Of a stretch of 64,000 nt of DNA, positions 33,855 through 42,900 are shown piece after piece (position 1 is the stretch's first letter; the number at the start of each line of letters is the position of its first letter). The position numbers were made by a program, and so were the translations under genes. The DNA lies in assembly GCF_004005565.1 (NCBI RefSeq), contig NZ_SADD01000005.1, positions 62,001-126,000 of the forward strand, given 5' to 3'. This stretch comes from Lujinxingia sediminis. GTDB lineage: Bacteria; Myxococcota_A; Bradymonadia; Bradymonadales; Bradymonadaceae. Below the pieces are notes generated by a model. That model was not told the origin of the DNA, ran no database searches, and saw nothing but the letters and a program-made list of their open reading frames with translations.

Positions 33855-34628
33855 TTACCGGGCGTCCTCAAGCGAGGAGGTCGCCATAAAGTCGGCGCGG
33901 TCGTTGAGCGGGTGGTCGGAGTGGCCTTTTACCTTATGAAAGGTCAGGTCGGAGAAGGTCGCAACCAGCGCGCGAATCTCCAGAATAAGCTCGCGGTTGG
34001 CCTTGGCCTTCCAGCCTTTTGTGAGCACGCCGATGCAGTAGGTGCTGTCGGTGTAGAGATGCACCGGGCGGCTGCGGTCGTCGACGGCCTCCAGAGCGGT
34101 TTTGATGCCCATAAGCTCACCGATGTTGTTGGTGCCCTGGCCGAGGTACTGGCCGATCTCGCGGTAGTGCTCTCCGTCGCGGATCACCACGCCGTAGCCA
34201 CAGGGGCCGGGGTTACCGGAGCAGGCGCCGTCGGTGTAGATCTCGACGATGCCCTCATCGGGCCACTCAAGCGAGGCGATGGCGTCGGGCACCGACGTCG
34301 ATTCGTGGCGCGGCCCCCAGCGCTCGGGCGCTTCGAGCGATGTAATGGAGCCCGGGGCCGCTTTTGTTCCCGACGTCGAGGACTTCGACGAGGACTTCGA
34401 CTTCGAGGCGGGCTTTTTACCGGCGAGTTTTTCTTCAAACTCGCGGGTGGCATCAACGAGCTCGGCCGACTGGGCGGAGACGTTGGCCGGGGAGGCGCGG
34501 TAGATCTTGGCGTCCTCGCTGTTCTGGTAGCGCATCTCCACGCGCCCCGACTCCACGACGGGGTCACCCAGATGGTCGACCTTGACCCAGACTTTCTTGC
34601 CTTTGAAGTAGCGCTCTTGCCAGTCCAC
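33855..34628 (-). CDS. rnhA: Ribonuclease HI with N-terminal extension
   Basis: Degrades RNA in RNA-DNA hybrids. The catalytic residues are present: Asp133 (YTDGACSGNPGP), Glu171 (NIGELMG), Asp194 (YTDSTY) and Asp243 (LNDRAD). The first about 120 residues are extra: a compact front with WVKVDHLGDPVVESGRV, and then a Ser/Lys-rich linker (KKPASKSKSSSKSS). The front is not the usual hybrid-binding domain by eye. A noncoding repeat array follows upstream of the start. Confidence 0.88.
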   Translation of the reverse strand: MDWQERYFKGKKVWVKVDHLGDPVVESGRVEMRYQNSEDAKIYRASPANVSAQSAELVDATREFEEKLAGKKPASKSKSSSKSSTSGTKAAPGSITSLEAPERWGPRHESTSVPDAIASLEWPDEGIVEIYTDGACSGNPGPCGYGVVIRDGEHYREIGQYLGQGTNNIGELMGIKTALEAVDDRSRPVHLYTDSTYCIGVLTKGWKAKANRELILEIRALVATFSDLTFHKVKGHSDHPLNDRADFMATSSLEDAR

Positions 34629-34838
34629 AAAAAACCTCGCGGGGGGGTGTGCGTGTCATTGCGTCGCGCACCGCGGCCTTGCGCAGGGCGCGGGCCCGCA
34701 GTGGGCGCGCGTCCGAGGCCGGCAGTGGCGAGATGGGTGGAGTTAGCACAGGTCGTACAACTAGGAAACAGGGGGCAGCCTCGTGGAATGCGGGCGGAGC
34801 AGGGGCTTTCGTCGCGCTGAGGTCTGCGAAAGAGGGGC

Positions 34839-35222
34839 CGGATGTGCGAGGAGTCTGCTTTGACCCCCGGCAAAAGCGGTCAAGGTGTGCCATCCTGTCA
34901 CGATCACCTCCCCCAAAATCGGTCATCGCGTGTGTTTTGGGGGAGGTGACCTCCCCCCTGAGGCGGTCGAGGTGTGCCAATCTGGCACGGTGACCTGTCC
35001 GAAAAGCGGTCATTGCGTGCGAGAAATCTGCATCGACCCCCGGCAAAACCGGTCGAGGTGTGCCAATCTGGCACAATCACCTCCTCGAAACGCGGTCAAA
35101 GCGCGTGTGTTGGGGGAGGTGACCTCCCCCCTGAGGCGGTTGAGGTGTGCCATTCTGTCACGGTGACCTGCCTGAAAAGCGGTGGAGGTGTGACTGGTTG
35201 TCGGGGGGAGGGGCGAAAAAGG
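34839..35222. repeat. 43-bp-periodic interspersed repeat array with two alternating subtypes
   Basis: The tag CGGT recurs at 34877, 34920, 34964, 35007, 35050, 35093, 35137 and 35180, that is every 43-44 bases. Subtype A (starts 34877, 34964, 35050, 35137) is followed by (A/G)AGGTGTGCCAnnCTG(G/T)CAC; at 34974-34988 and 35059-35075 this is a perfect dyad around ATC. Subtype B (34920, 35093) holds the 19-base palindrome GGGGGAGGTGACCTCCCCC (34939-34957 and 35112-35130), and 35007 carries a different B-like sequence. Larger blocks repeat with a 173-base period. A decayed copy begins near 34839. A period not divisible by three rules out coding repeats. The units are degenerate and no spacers of the CRISPR type exist. 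Confidence 0.8.
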
Positions 35223-35345
35223 GGGTCGGTGACCGGTTTTGGGGGGAGGTGGAGGGCATCACGACTCGCCACGGCCCTTTGTGAGAGAGGCGGGGCTGCG
35301 TCGGGATCAGTGAGAGCCGAGTTCCGGGCAAGCAACACCAAAAAA

Positions 35346-35378
35346 AGAAGCGCCTGGCGTTCATGGCCAGGCGCTTCT
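35346..35378 (-). terminator. Terminator for the caspase-like gene
   Basis: The 13-bp perfect stem AGAAGCGCCTGGC / GCCAGGCGCTTCT has a 7-base loop. The T-run follows only on the minus strand (A-run at 35339-35346 on the plus strand), so it stops leftward transcripts from 35586. Confidence 0.85.
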
Positions 35379-35413
35379 CGCGTTTAAGAACCCATCGCGC
35401 AGTCTTTGCCTCA

Positions 35414-35496
35414 TCGGGGCTTATTGCGCCGTGAGCGATCGTTGACGCCGTGTCTGCTGCATGGAGAGCCGCACAAACGACGTTGCAAAGCCCCGA
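35414..35496. other. Candidate RNA stem in the 3' UTR of the caspase-like gene
   Basis: TCGGGGCTT (35414-35422) pairs with AAGCCCCGA (35488-35496), continued by TGC/GCA after a two-base bulge, with about 57 bases in between. It lies between the gene's stop and its terminator. Whether the RNA folds or has a role is unknown. Confidence 0.3.
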
Positions 35497-35585
35497 CGAT
35501 ACTCAAACATTGCCTGCGTTTTGCGCCTTGCCCGCGTCACGCTCAATCTCGGCATCCGCCGGCTTCACCTTCTGCTCATGGCGTA

Positions 35586-37766
35586 TTAGCGAATTTCCGA
35601 GATCTCCAACGCATAATCGACGTCAGTTCCGAAGCCGACCCTGCCGATAAACACTCCATACTCGCCGGCGGGGAATGCGCCCTCGATGAGCGGGTCGTGG
35701 CCGTCGCTATCGTCGTTGCAGTAGAAACTGCCGTCCGGGCCCACGATCACAAGCGAGGTGTCGGAGTGCGATCGGGCGCGAAATCTCAGGTAGTTGAAGC
35801 TCCTCTCCAGGGTGACGCGGTGGTCGGGGCGAGTATCGATTCTTCCGGTGCAGGGGCCGTGGGCGGTCCCGCCGATAATCGAGGCGTCGCGACTGCCGCC
35901 GGCTGCGCCCGTGCCGATGGCGGGGTCTGGCGAGAAGCCCGGTCGGAGCGAGAAGTTCTGGTAGTGTGCCCCGGGCGAGGGTGCGGCCTGTGGGGAGGGG
36001 ATGCCGGTGCTGCTCTCGGAGGCGTAGAAGTCGTAGGAGGGGCTGCTGCTGAACTGTGAGCCGACGTAGACCTGGTAGACGCCCGGGGGAAAGGCGCCAC
36101 TGATGCGGGGGTTGAGGCCCCGGCCGTCGTCGTCGCAGAGGAAGCTGCCGTCGGGACGGCGGACGATGAGCCAGGTGTCGGCCGGGGAGTTCACCCCCAG
36201 GTGGAGGGTGGAGAAGCGGCTGGTGAGGACGAGGAGGAGTTCGGGACGGCTGTTGACCTCGCCGATGCAGCCCGGGATTCTGCTTGCGTCGGCGTCACGG
36301 TCAGCGACCCCGCTGAAGGTGGCCTCGGAGGGGGTGAAGCCCCGGGAGAGGGACATGGATGCGATCTCGGCCGCCGGCTCCGGGGGCTCGACGTTGCGGG
36401 AGGGAGCCGCGTTGGCCGGGCGCTCGGAGATCTCCAGGCGGTAGACGGGATCGCTGACCTGGCCGACGGCACCGATGAAGATCTGGTAGTCGCCGGCGGG
36501 CATGCGCCCGGCGATCTCGGGGTTGAGGCCGTGGGTGTCGTCGTCGCACAAGAAGCTTCCGTCGGGGCGGCGGATGGCCAGGCTTGTGTCGACTTCGCTG
36601 GTGATGCCGATGCGCACGTAGGCGAAGTCTGCGTTGAGTTTTAGCGTGTGGTCGGGGCGCGCATCGACCATGCCGATGCATTCGCCGCCGGCGACCGGGC
36701 CCAGCGAGGCGGCGTTGATGCGGCCCCCGGCCAGGCCGCGGCCGATGGCCGGGTCGGGGACAAAGCCCGGGCTGAGCGCAAAGCTCTGGTAGCGCGCCGA
36801 GCTCTGGTCGGTGGGGGTTGGCGCCGGGGTGGGTTCGGGGCGCGGGGTGGCGGCGGTGCGCATGATGCGCTCGATGCCCGGATTGCGCTCGGAGGCGCCG
36901 CGCACCAGCACGAGCTCCTCGTTTCCGAAGATCGAGGGGGTCTGCTGAAAACGCCCGGGGATGCCGCGCAGCGCGCGACGGGTAAAGGACCAGGCGTCGC
37001 GCGCGCTGACCCGGGTCTCCGACGATGCCCAGCCGCGCAGCGCGCCGAGCAGCAGGTAGCTAAAGGCCGGCCGGGAGGCGCCGGGGAGCGCCCCGGCAAA
37101 TTCGGTGGCCTCGGCCGCCGAGAGGATCACCGTGGATTTGCTCAAGGCCGGCCGCACGTTGATCGGGATCACCGGCTGGGTCGGGGCCAGGGGGTCACCG
37201 TTGGAGGCGCGCCCGCTGAAGCAGGCGTCGACAACCATCACGGTGTTGGCCTGGTTGCCGGCGTTGAGCACATCGAGGAGCGCCTGCTGGGAGAGGCCGC
37301 GGGCCTGGAGGCTGTCGGGGTCTTGCTGGGCGTCGACGCCGACCAGGAGCCCGTCGGTCGCCGAGCCCGGGGCGCCGTGGCCGATGAAGACAAACCAGAG
37401 CGTACCGCCCTCACCGACCTCGGAGGCGGCCTGCTCGGCGAAGCGCAAAAGCTGCTCGCGGGTGGCCTGGCGGTCGGTGAGCGTGTGGACGCGGGGGACG
37501 CCTAAGTCATCGCTGAAAAAACGCTCCCAGTCGTTGGCGTTGTCGATCGCGCCGGGGACGTCGGGCAAAAAGACATAGTCCTGCAGTGCGACGATGATGG
37601 CAGCATCGCGGGTGCCGGAGCGCTCGACCGAGGCCGGGGCGCTCAGCGCGGGGTAGGGCCCCTGGGGCGCGGTCTGCGCCCGGGCCGGCAGGGGCGTCTG
37701 CAGGAGCATCGCGGCGACGAAGGCGATGAGTAGGAGAGGGCGACGACAGGGGTGAAGAGGCGCCAT
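35586..37766 (-). CDS. Secreted caspase-fold peptidase with three beta-rich PPC-like repeats
   Basis: 726 residues. The signal peptide ends at about residue 30 (ARAQ). The caspase-like domain (about 54-290) has the catalytic dyad His130 in FVFIGHGAPG and Cys182 in VVDACFSG, with Asp180 preceding. After a Pro-rich linker come three similar units (about 327-447, 469-585, 603-724). Their shared pattern is F.L..GF.P....G, then PDGSF.CDDD and YR/YALEIS-like endings. These resemble PPC-type domains of secreted proteases. The dyad spacing suits a metacaspase/orthocaspase-type C14 enzyme. It is monocistronic, with its own terminator. The substrate is unknown; the protein might be a toxin, a developmental protease or a predatory enzyme. 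Confidence 0.8.
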   Translation of the reverse strand: MAPLHPCRRPLLLIAFVAAMLLQTPLPARAQTAPQGPYPALSAPASVERSGTRDAAIIVALQDYVFLPDVPGAIDNANDWERFFSDDLGVPRVHTLTDRQATREQLLRFAEQAASEVGEGGTLWFVFIGHGAPGSATDGLLVGVDAQQDPDSLQARGLSQQALLDVLNAGNQANTVMVVDACFSGRASNGDPLAPTQPVIPINVRPALSKSTVILSAAEATEFAGALPGASRPAFSYLLLGALRGWASSETRVSARDAWSFTRRALRGIPGRFQQTPSIFGNEELVLVRGASERNPGIERIMRTAATPRPEPTPAPTPTDQSSARYQSFALSPGFVPDPAIGRGLAGGRINAASLGPVAGGECIGMVDARPDHTLKLNADFAYVRIGITSEVDTSLAIRRPDGSFLCDDDTHGLNPEIAGRMPAGDYQIFIGAVGQVSDPVYRLEISERPANAAPSRNVEPPEPAAEIASMSLSRGFTPSEATFSGVADRDADASRIPGCIGEVNSRPELLLVLTSRFSTLHLGVNSPADTWLIVRRPDGSFLCDDDGRGLNPRISGAFPPGVYQVYVGSQFSSSPSYDFYASESSTGIPSPQAAPSPGAHYQNFSLRPGFSPDPAIGTGAAGGSRDASIIGGTAHGPCTGRIDTRPDHRVTLERSFNYLRFRARSHSDTSLVIVGPDGSFYCNDDSDGHDPLIEGAFPAGEYGVFIGRVGFGTDVDYALEISEIR

Positions 37767-37988
37767 AGATGGTCCGCTGCAAGGGAAGGATCGGGGTTCT
37801 CAATTCGTTACGTGTGTAGATCGCCGCGTGCGAATAATCCAGTCTGGCGTAGGGGCCCGACATCGACGGGCATAAGGCGTGAGCGTGTCCGTGATGAGGT
37901 GGCATTGACACTCTGAGGTAGCCCCCCTAAAAGGGCGCCGAAGTGGCAAGCGCGCGACGTGATAAGTTGACCCACCAGGGAGCACAAC

Positions 37989-39104
37989 GTGCTGGATATA
38001 CAGTTTGCGACGCCGGCGCTGGACCGCTCAGTGAGCCTTCGCCGACAGGTGACCGCCCAGGCGATGCAGGTCTTTGGCGGATGGGGCTACCGAGAAATTC
38101 AAATTCCCTTGCTGGAGCGTTTTGACGCCCTGCAAGGTGCGCTCGACGAAGATCAGATCGCGCGCAGCTTTCGCTTCGTGGATCGGGGGGGCAACCTCAT
38201 GGTGCTGCGCCCCGATGTGACGCCGGCGGTGGCCAAGACCTTTGCGTTTCAGCTCACCGGGCTGCCGCTGCCGCTGCGGGTGAGCTACGCCAACAAGGTC
38301 GTGCGCATTGAGCGCAGCTTCTCAGGCGCGCAGGTTGAGAGCTACCAGCTGGGCGCCGAGCTCATCGGGCGCGGCGGGCTGGTGGCCGATGTGGAAGTGC
38401 TGCTGGTGGTGCTCGAGGTGCTGGAGCGCCTGGGGCTGAAGATGTTCCACATCAACCTGGCCGATCATCAGCTGGCGCGTCACCTCCTTAAGGCGACCGG
38501 CGCGCCCAGGCGCATCCGCGAAGATGTGGAAGAGGCGATCCTGGCGCGCGATCCGGATGAGGTTCGCCTGATCCTCGAAGGCCTGGGCACCCGCAGGCCC
38601 TTCATCGACTCCATCGCGGTGCTCGCCGGGCTGGAGGGCGGCCTGCAACAGCTCGACTGGATTGAGAAGGCGTTGCCTAACGAGCTGGAGCTGCTCGAGC
38701 GGGTGCGTTATCTGCGCGATATTGAGCGGACGCTGGCCGAGCTGGGCTACGGCAAGAAGGTGCGTATCGACCTCGGTGAGATCGACGGGCCGGGTTATTA
38801 TACGGGTATCGGCTTCAGTGTGGTTTCGGAAGGTGCCAGCCGCAGGCTTGCGCGGGGTGGGCGCTACGACACGTTGATCGGGCGTTTTGGCAAAGAGACG
38901 CCGGCGGTCGGGTTTTCGTTCTCGCTGGAGACGCTGGTGGAGCTGTTGCACCCGAAGGTCGCCCAGGGAGGCGCGCGCCGACGCGCGCATGAGGTGGTGA
39001 CGGTGCGCGAGAGCGATGCGGTACTGGGCTTTGAAGAGGTTCTGGAGCGACGACGCAATAACCTGCCCACGCGCGTGATTGCCCGTGGCGAGGAGCGAGG
39101 ATGA
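37989..39104 (+). CDS. hisZ: HisZ-type ATP phosphoribosyltransferase regulatory subunit
   Basis: 371 residues, a class-II aminoacyl-tRNA-synthetase-like fold. The segments YANKVVRIERSFSGAQVESYQLGAELIG, read in parts, and GGRYDTLIGRFG match HisZ, which lacks tRNA-synthetase activity and activates short HisG. The GTG start has AGGGAG nine bases upstream. The stop overlaps the next gene's ATG by 4 nt. HisZ forms an octamer with HisG in histidine synthesis. Partner loss of catalytic residues (see the next gene) makes the normal role doubtful. HisS is rejected because the motif-1/2 residues differ. Confidence 0.75.
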   Translation: MLDIQFATPALDRSVSLRRQVTAQAMQVFGGWGYREIQIPLLERFDALQGALDEDQIARSFRFVDRGGNLMVLRPDVTPAVAKTFAFQLTGLPLPLRVSYANKVVRIERSFSGAQVESYQLGAELIGRGGLVADVEVLLVVLEVLERLGLKMFHINLADHQLARHLLKATGAPRRIREDVEEAILARDPDEVRLILEGLGTRRPFIDSIAVLAGLEGGLQQLDWIEKALPNELELLERVRYLRDIERTLAELGYGKKVRIDLGEIDGPGYYTGIGFSVVSEGASRRLARGGRYDTLIGRFGKETPAVGFSFSLETLVELLHPKVAQGGARRRAHEVVTVRESDAVLGFEEVLERRRNNLPTRVIARGEERG

Positions 39105-39850
39105 CACAGCGACAGAGCTTGAGGCTGGCGTTGCCCATGAGCGCGGAGCTCGGCGGGATCGTCGAGCAGTTGCGCGCCTGCGGTTTCGCCCTGCCGGACC
39201 TGGACATGCCGGGGCTCCATCACGTGGGGGATCCGCTGGGCTGCGGTTTTGATTTTGAGGTCTTTCCGCTGGCACCGGCCGACGTTGGCACCTACGTCGA
39301 GCATGCCATCAGTCACCTGGGGGTGATGAGCACCGATCTTCTCAACGAGACGGGCGTGGAGGTGTGGCGGCCCTATACCTTTGCGTTCGGGCGATACCCG
39401 CTGATTCTGGCCGCGCCCAAGGGCGAGACCTTTGCGAGCCTTTCGTCGCGGCCTCTGGCGCGTATTGCGACGCCTTATCCGGCGTTGGCGCGCGAGGTCT
39501 TTGCGCACCGCGGGATGAACGTGGAGGTCGTCAACGTCAGCGACACCTACACGGCGTGTTTGCTGGGGTTGGCCGACGCCTTTGTGGATCGTCTCGAAGA
39601 TCCGGCGCCGATGCATGAGCACGACTTCCGGGCGATTGATGTGCTGGGCTACAGCCAGCTCAAACTTGTGGTGAACCGGGCGCTGGGCTCACGTCGGCGC
39701 ATTGCGATTCAGGCGCTGGTCAAATGCCTTCAGGCCCAGCCGGTGGCCGCTGCGCCGGTGATCGACATCCCCTTTGATGATGAAGATGAGCAGTTGCCGG
39801 GGCCCTTTCTGGAGTGGGACGAAGACTCTGGTGGCGAGATCGCAGGCTGA
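39101..39850 (+). CDS. Divergent HisG-like protein, probably inactive
   Basis: 249 residues with the overall pattern of short-form HisG: ALP near the start, TYVEHAISHLGVMSTDLLNE, RIATPYPALAREVFA and LLGLADAFVD. However, key positions are changed. The N-terminal PKGR is MSAE, the GKD motif is STD, and the PRPP-binding TG(T/Q)TL loop after LADxIVD is EDPAPMH. The canonical function (ATP + PRPP to phosphoribosyl-ATP) therefore looks lost. The tail after about residue 215 is acidic. The gene overlaps hisZ by 4 nt. The regulatory pair may sense histidine or ATP, but that is speculation. The family assignment itself is moderately secure. Confidence 0.65.
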   Translation: MTQRQSLRLALPMSAELGGIVEQLRACGFALPDLDMPGLHHVGDPLGCGFDFEVFPLAPADVGTYVEHAISHLGVMSTDLLNETGVEVWRPYTFAFGRYPLILAAPKGETFASLSSRPLARIATPYPALAREVFAHRGMNVEVVNVSDTYTACLLGLADAFVDRLEDPAPMHEHDFRAIDVLGYSQLKLVVNRALGSRRRIAIQALVKCLQAQPVAAAPVIDIPFDDEDEQLPGPFLEWDEDSGGEIAG

Positions 39851-39883
39851 GTTGGCCGAGCCGATGCTGCGACAGAGAGAGAA

Positions 39884-39931
39884 GCAACAACGAAAAAGCC
39901 CGGGCAGATGCCCGGGCTTTTTCGTTGTTGC
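39884..39931. terminator. Bidirectional terminator, 22-bp perfect stem
   Basis: GCAACAACGAAAAAGCCCGGGC pairs completely with GCCCGGGCTTTTTCGTTGTTGC across an AGAT loop (the arms are given by position: 39884-39905 and 39910-39931). It terminates hisZG and the convergent TPR gene. Confidence 0.9.
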
Positions 39932-39966
39932 AGACCGCGTGTTGCCTGCATCACGCGGCGCAAGCC

Positions 39967-42900
39967 TTAAAACACGCGATCCCAGGGGGCGCGTTGTCCG
40001 ATGCGGTCGGCGTAGATATGCATCCAGGCCGCGCTGTGGTGTTTGCCCCGGGCGTCGAGGACCTCGCCAAGGTGGCGGTAGAGCTCTTCGAGGCCGGCGG
40101 TGCTGCCGTCGTAGAGGTTGAGCGCGCTGCTGATGGTGTCGTGGGCCTGCTGAAGGTCGCCCTGGCGGAAGTAGAGCCAGCCCAGGGTGTCGACGTAGCT
40201 GGAGTTTCGGCCGCCGGCCAGTGCGATGGCGCGCCTGGCAAGCGTGAGTCCCTCGTCGACATGGTTGTCGGTGGTGGCGTACATGTAGGCCAGGTTGTTG
40301 AGGTAGACCGCCAGGTTTTCGCGCCGCGGGCTGGTCAGTAGCGACTGGTAGATGCGGTCGCGGTAGACGCCGTAGGCGGCCAGGGGATCGTGGTGCCGGT
40401 AGGCCTCGGCGAGTTGACCGGCGAACTGTTGCCAGTTGATGCCGGCGCTGCTGGCGATGCGCGGGAGACGGGCGTTGAGGAAGTCGCGCACGTGCAGCAT
40501 GCCGCGTCCGCTGCGGTCGAGAGCGCCGGCGGTGAGCACACGCTGCAGCGGTTGGGTTGCGGCGTAGGCCTGGACCACCGGGGTCTGGGCGAGGGCTTCC
40601 ATTAGCAGGCGCGCGTCTTCGGGGAGGTCGCCGTCGATGGCGGCGACCAGCCCGTCGTAGAGCGTGTTGAGCGAGGGGAGGCCGCGGCGCATGGCGTTGA
40701 GCAGGGCGTTGGCTGCGGGCCGCCCGGATCCCATCGTGGCGATGGCGTGTGCGGCGTCGTAGGCCGGGGAGTTTTCGCTCTGAGGCGTCCCCAGGGCCTG
40801 GAGGGCGGCGGCGTAGCGTCGGCGCTTGTTGAGGTTGGCAGCGATGGCCACCCGGTTTGAGGGACTGCCGGCCAGCGCGTCCAGGCGCTCAAGCCAGGGG
40901 CGAGCACGCTCTTCAAATCCCAGGGCCAGCTCGGCCTCGGCGATGGCACCCAGGTGGAGGGGACCCAGGGTATCGATGTTGAGTTCGCCGGCGAGCACGC
41001 GGGCGATCTCGACATCGAGGCGTTCGCTGCTCAGCATGGCAATCAGCGCGTCCACCACCGAGGGGTGGGCTTCGGTGCGCTCGACCATGGCCAGCATGCG
41101 CTCGCGCGCCTCGTCCACATCGCCATTGCGAAAACGCAGGTAGATGCGCTCGATCTCCCAGCTGATCGACGCGGGGTGAATGGCCTGAAGATGATCGAGG
41201 ATGGCCAGGGGCACCCGGATGTCGGGGCTGAAGCGGCTGCGATGGTAGAGGTTGCCAAGGACAGCCTCGGGCTCATCGGCGGTGCGCATCGCCTGTGGCA
41301 GAAGGGCGTGAAGGGTGTCGAGGTCGCCGTCGATGAGCGCGGCGTTGAGCGCCAGGCCAAGCTCGGAGGCAACCGGAATTCTGGCCGCGCCGCGGCGGGC
41401 GATGTCCAGCGCGAGGTCGTCGAGCGCCAGATTGCTCAGGTGCTGGCTGACCAGGGTGCGGGCGAGCTGGCGGTCGGCGCTGGCGTTGATATGCGCCTCG
41501 GCGGCGTCTGTGATGGCGGCGTCGGGGGCGTTTTCAGCGCGGAGGAGCGCGAGCTGCAGCGCAAGGTCGGTCGGATCGGAGGCCCGGGTCTCGGTCAGGG
41601 GCGCGAGCACGGCGTTGGCGCGCGCGGTGTGTCCGAAGGCCAGGAGTTGAAGGGTGATCTCGCGGCGCGCCTCCGGGGCGTTGTTGGCGCTGGCGAGCAG
41701 CGCCTTGACGGCAGCGTCGATGGCCTCGTCGTCGCCGCGAAGCATCGCGGCGTGCAGCCGAAGGCGGCCGAGTCTGGGCGATTCGCGAAGCTCCGCGGGC
41801 AACGTATCGAGGTGGGGGAGTACGGCGTCGATGTAGCCCAGGGAGGCGATGGTCTCCAGCGCTCCGATGATCGCGTCTTCGATGGCGTTGGAACTCAACG
41901 CTTTACCGAAGTCGGCCCCGCGAAGCTGGCGCATCCAGTCGAGGTGGGTGTTGACGTCGCTCAGCGCCTGGTGGACGTCGCCGTGATACTCCAGGTCGTA
42001 GTGGATCTTCAGCGGGAAGGCCTCCGCGGTCGTCGTGGGCCGGGCGGACAGCTCCTGAAGCAGGCGTCTGGCGAGCTCGGGTTGTGCGGCGAGCTCCAGG
42101 CGCATCGCTGCATCGGCAGCGTTCCCGGTGGGGGCGATGGGGGCTTCGACGGCGCGGATCAGGAGGTCCATGCCCTCATCAAACTGGCCCTCCAGGATCA
42201 GGGCCTGGGCGAGCTGACCCAGGTAGCTGAGGTCGCCGGCATCGACTGCGGCGCGCAGATAAACGATCGCTTCATCGCGGCGTCCCATGCGCATGAGTGT
42301 GTCGCCGACGGGGCCGACGAAATAATCATTGTTGCGCTCCAGCGGGTCGATCACCGGACGCAGCGTCACCAGAAGATCGTTCACAGCTGCGCCCGGGGTG
42401 ACGGCGAGTTGGCGGGCGATCAGAAGCTCAGCGCCGGTCGTGGCGTCACCCTGTTGGAGCTCGTCTTCGAGCATCTCCTGGGCCAGCGCGTAGTAGCCGG
42501 CATCGTCGAGCTGGCTGACGATTTCGTGGACGCCCCCGCCCAGGCCGCTCACGCTATCGGCGAAGGCACGGACCCGGGCCGGATCGCTGGAGAGCAGGGT
42601 GGGGTGAATGTGTCCGGGGCTCTGACCGACGAAGTGAAGCTGGTTGAAGCTGAGCTGGTCCGCAAAGGGGGCGATCAGGTCGAAGCGGCCCGCCGCGCTG
42701 AGCGCATCGGCAAAGCGGGTGAGGAGCTCCTCGGGGCAGCCATCGGCCTCTTGCAAACAGTAGCTGGCGTCTTCGAGCGCAGGGTCGATGTGCCCGGCGC
42801 GCGCACGCAATGTAGCGCGCTGAAGGCGCAGCGCGCGATCGCCGGGGGCGCGTTGAACGCCCTCGTCGAGCAGTGTCAGTGCGCGTTGCACCTCGCCGTG

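Larger units (their letters stand above)
34629..35585. other. 957-base gene-poor interval: repeat array, terminator and a long stem
   Basis: No credible gene: frames that stay open do not resemble known proteins and cross the repeat array. It contains the 43-bp-periodic repeat array (about 34839-35222), the minus-strand terminator at 35346-35378, and a candidate stem at 35414-35496. The region has runs of C and G and differs in texture from neighbouring coding DNA. Confidence 0.7.

Noticed and set aside
34564-35076. Minus-strand 170-codon open frame over the repeat array
   Set aside because: It overlaps rnhA in another frame and owes its apparent peptide repeats to the noncoding DNA repeat.
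34839-35222. CRISPR array
   Set aside because: The 43-base units are contiguous with changing sequence inside the repeat and no unique spacers; no cas genes are present.
37989-39104. Histidyl-tRNA synthetase
   Set aside because: Shorter than HisS, lacks its anticodon domain and motif residues, and is followed by a HisG-like gene; HisZ fits better.
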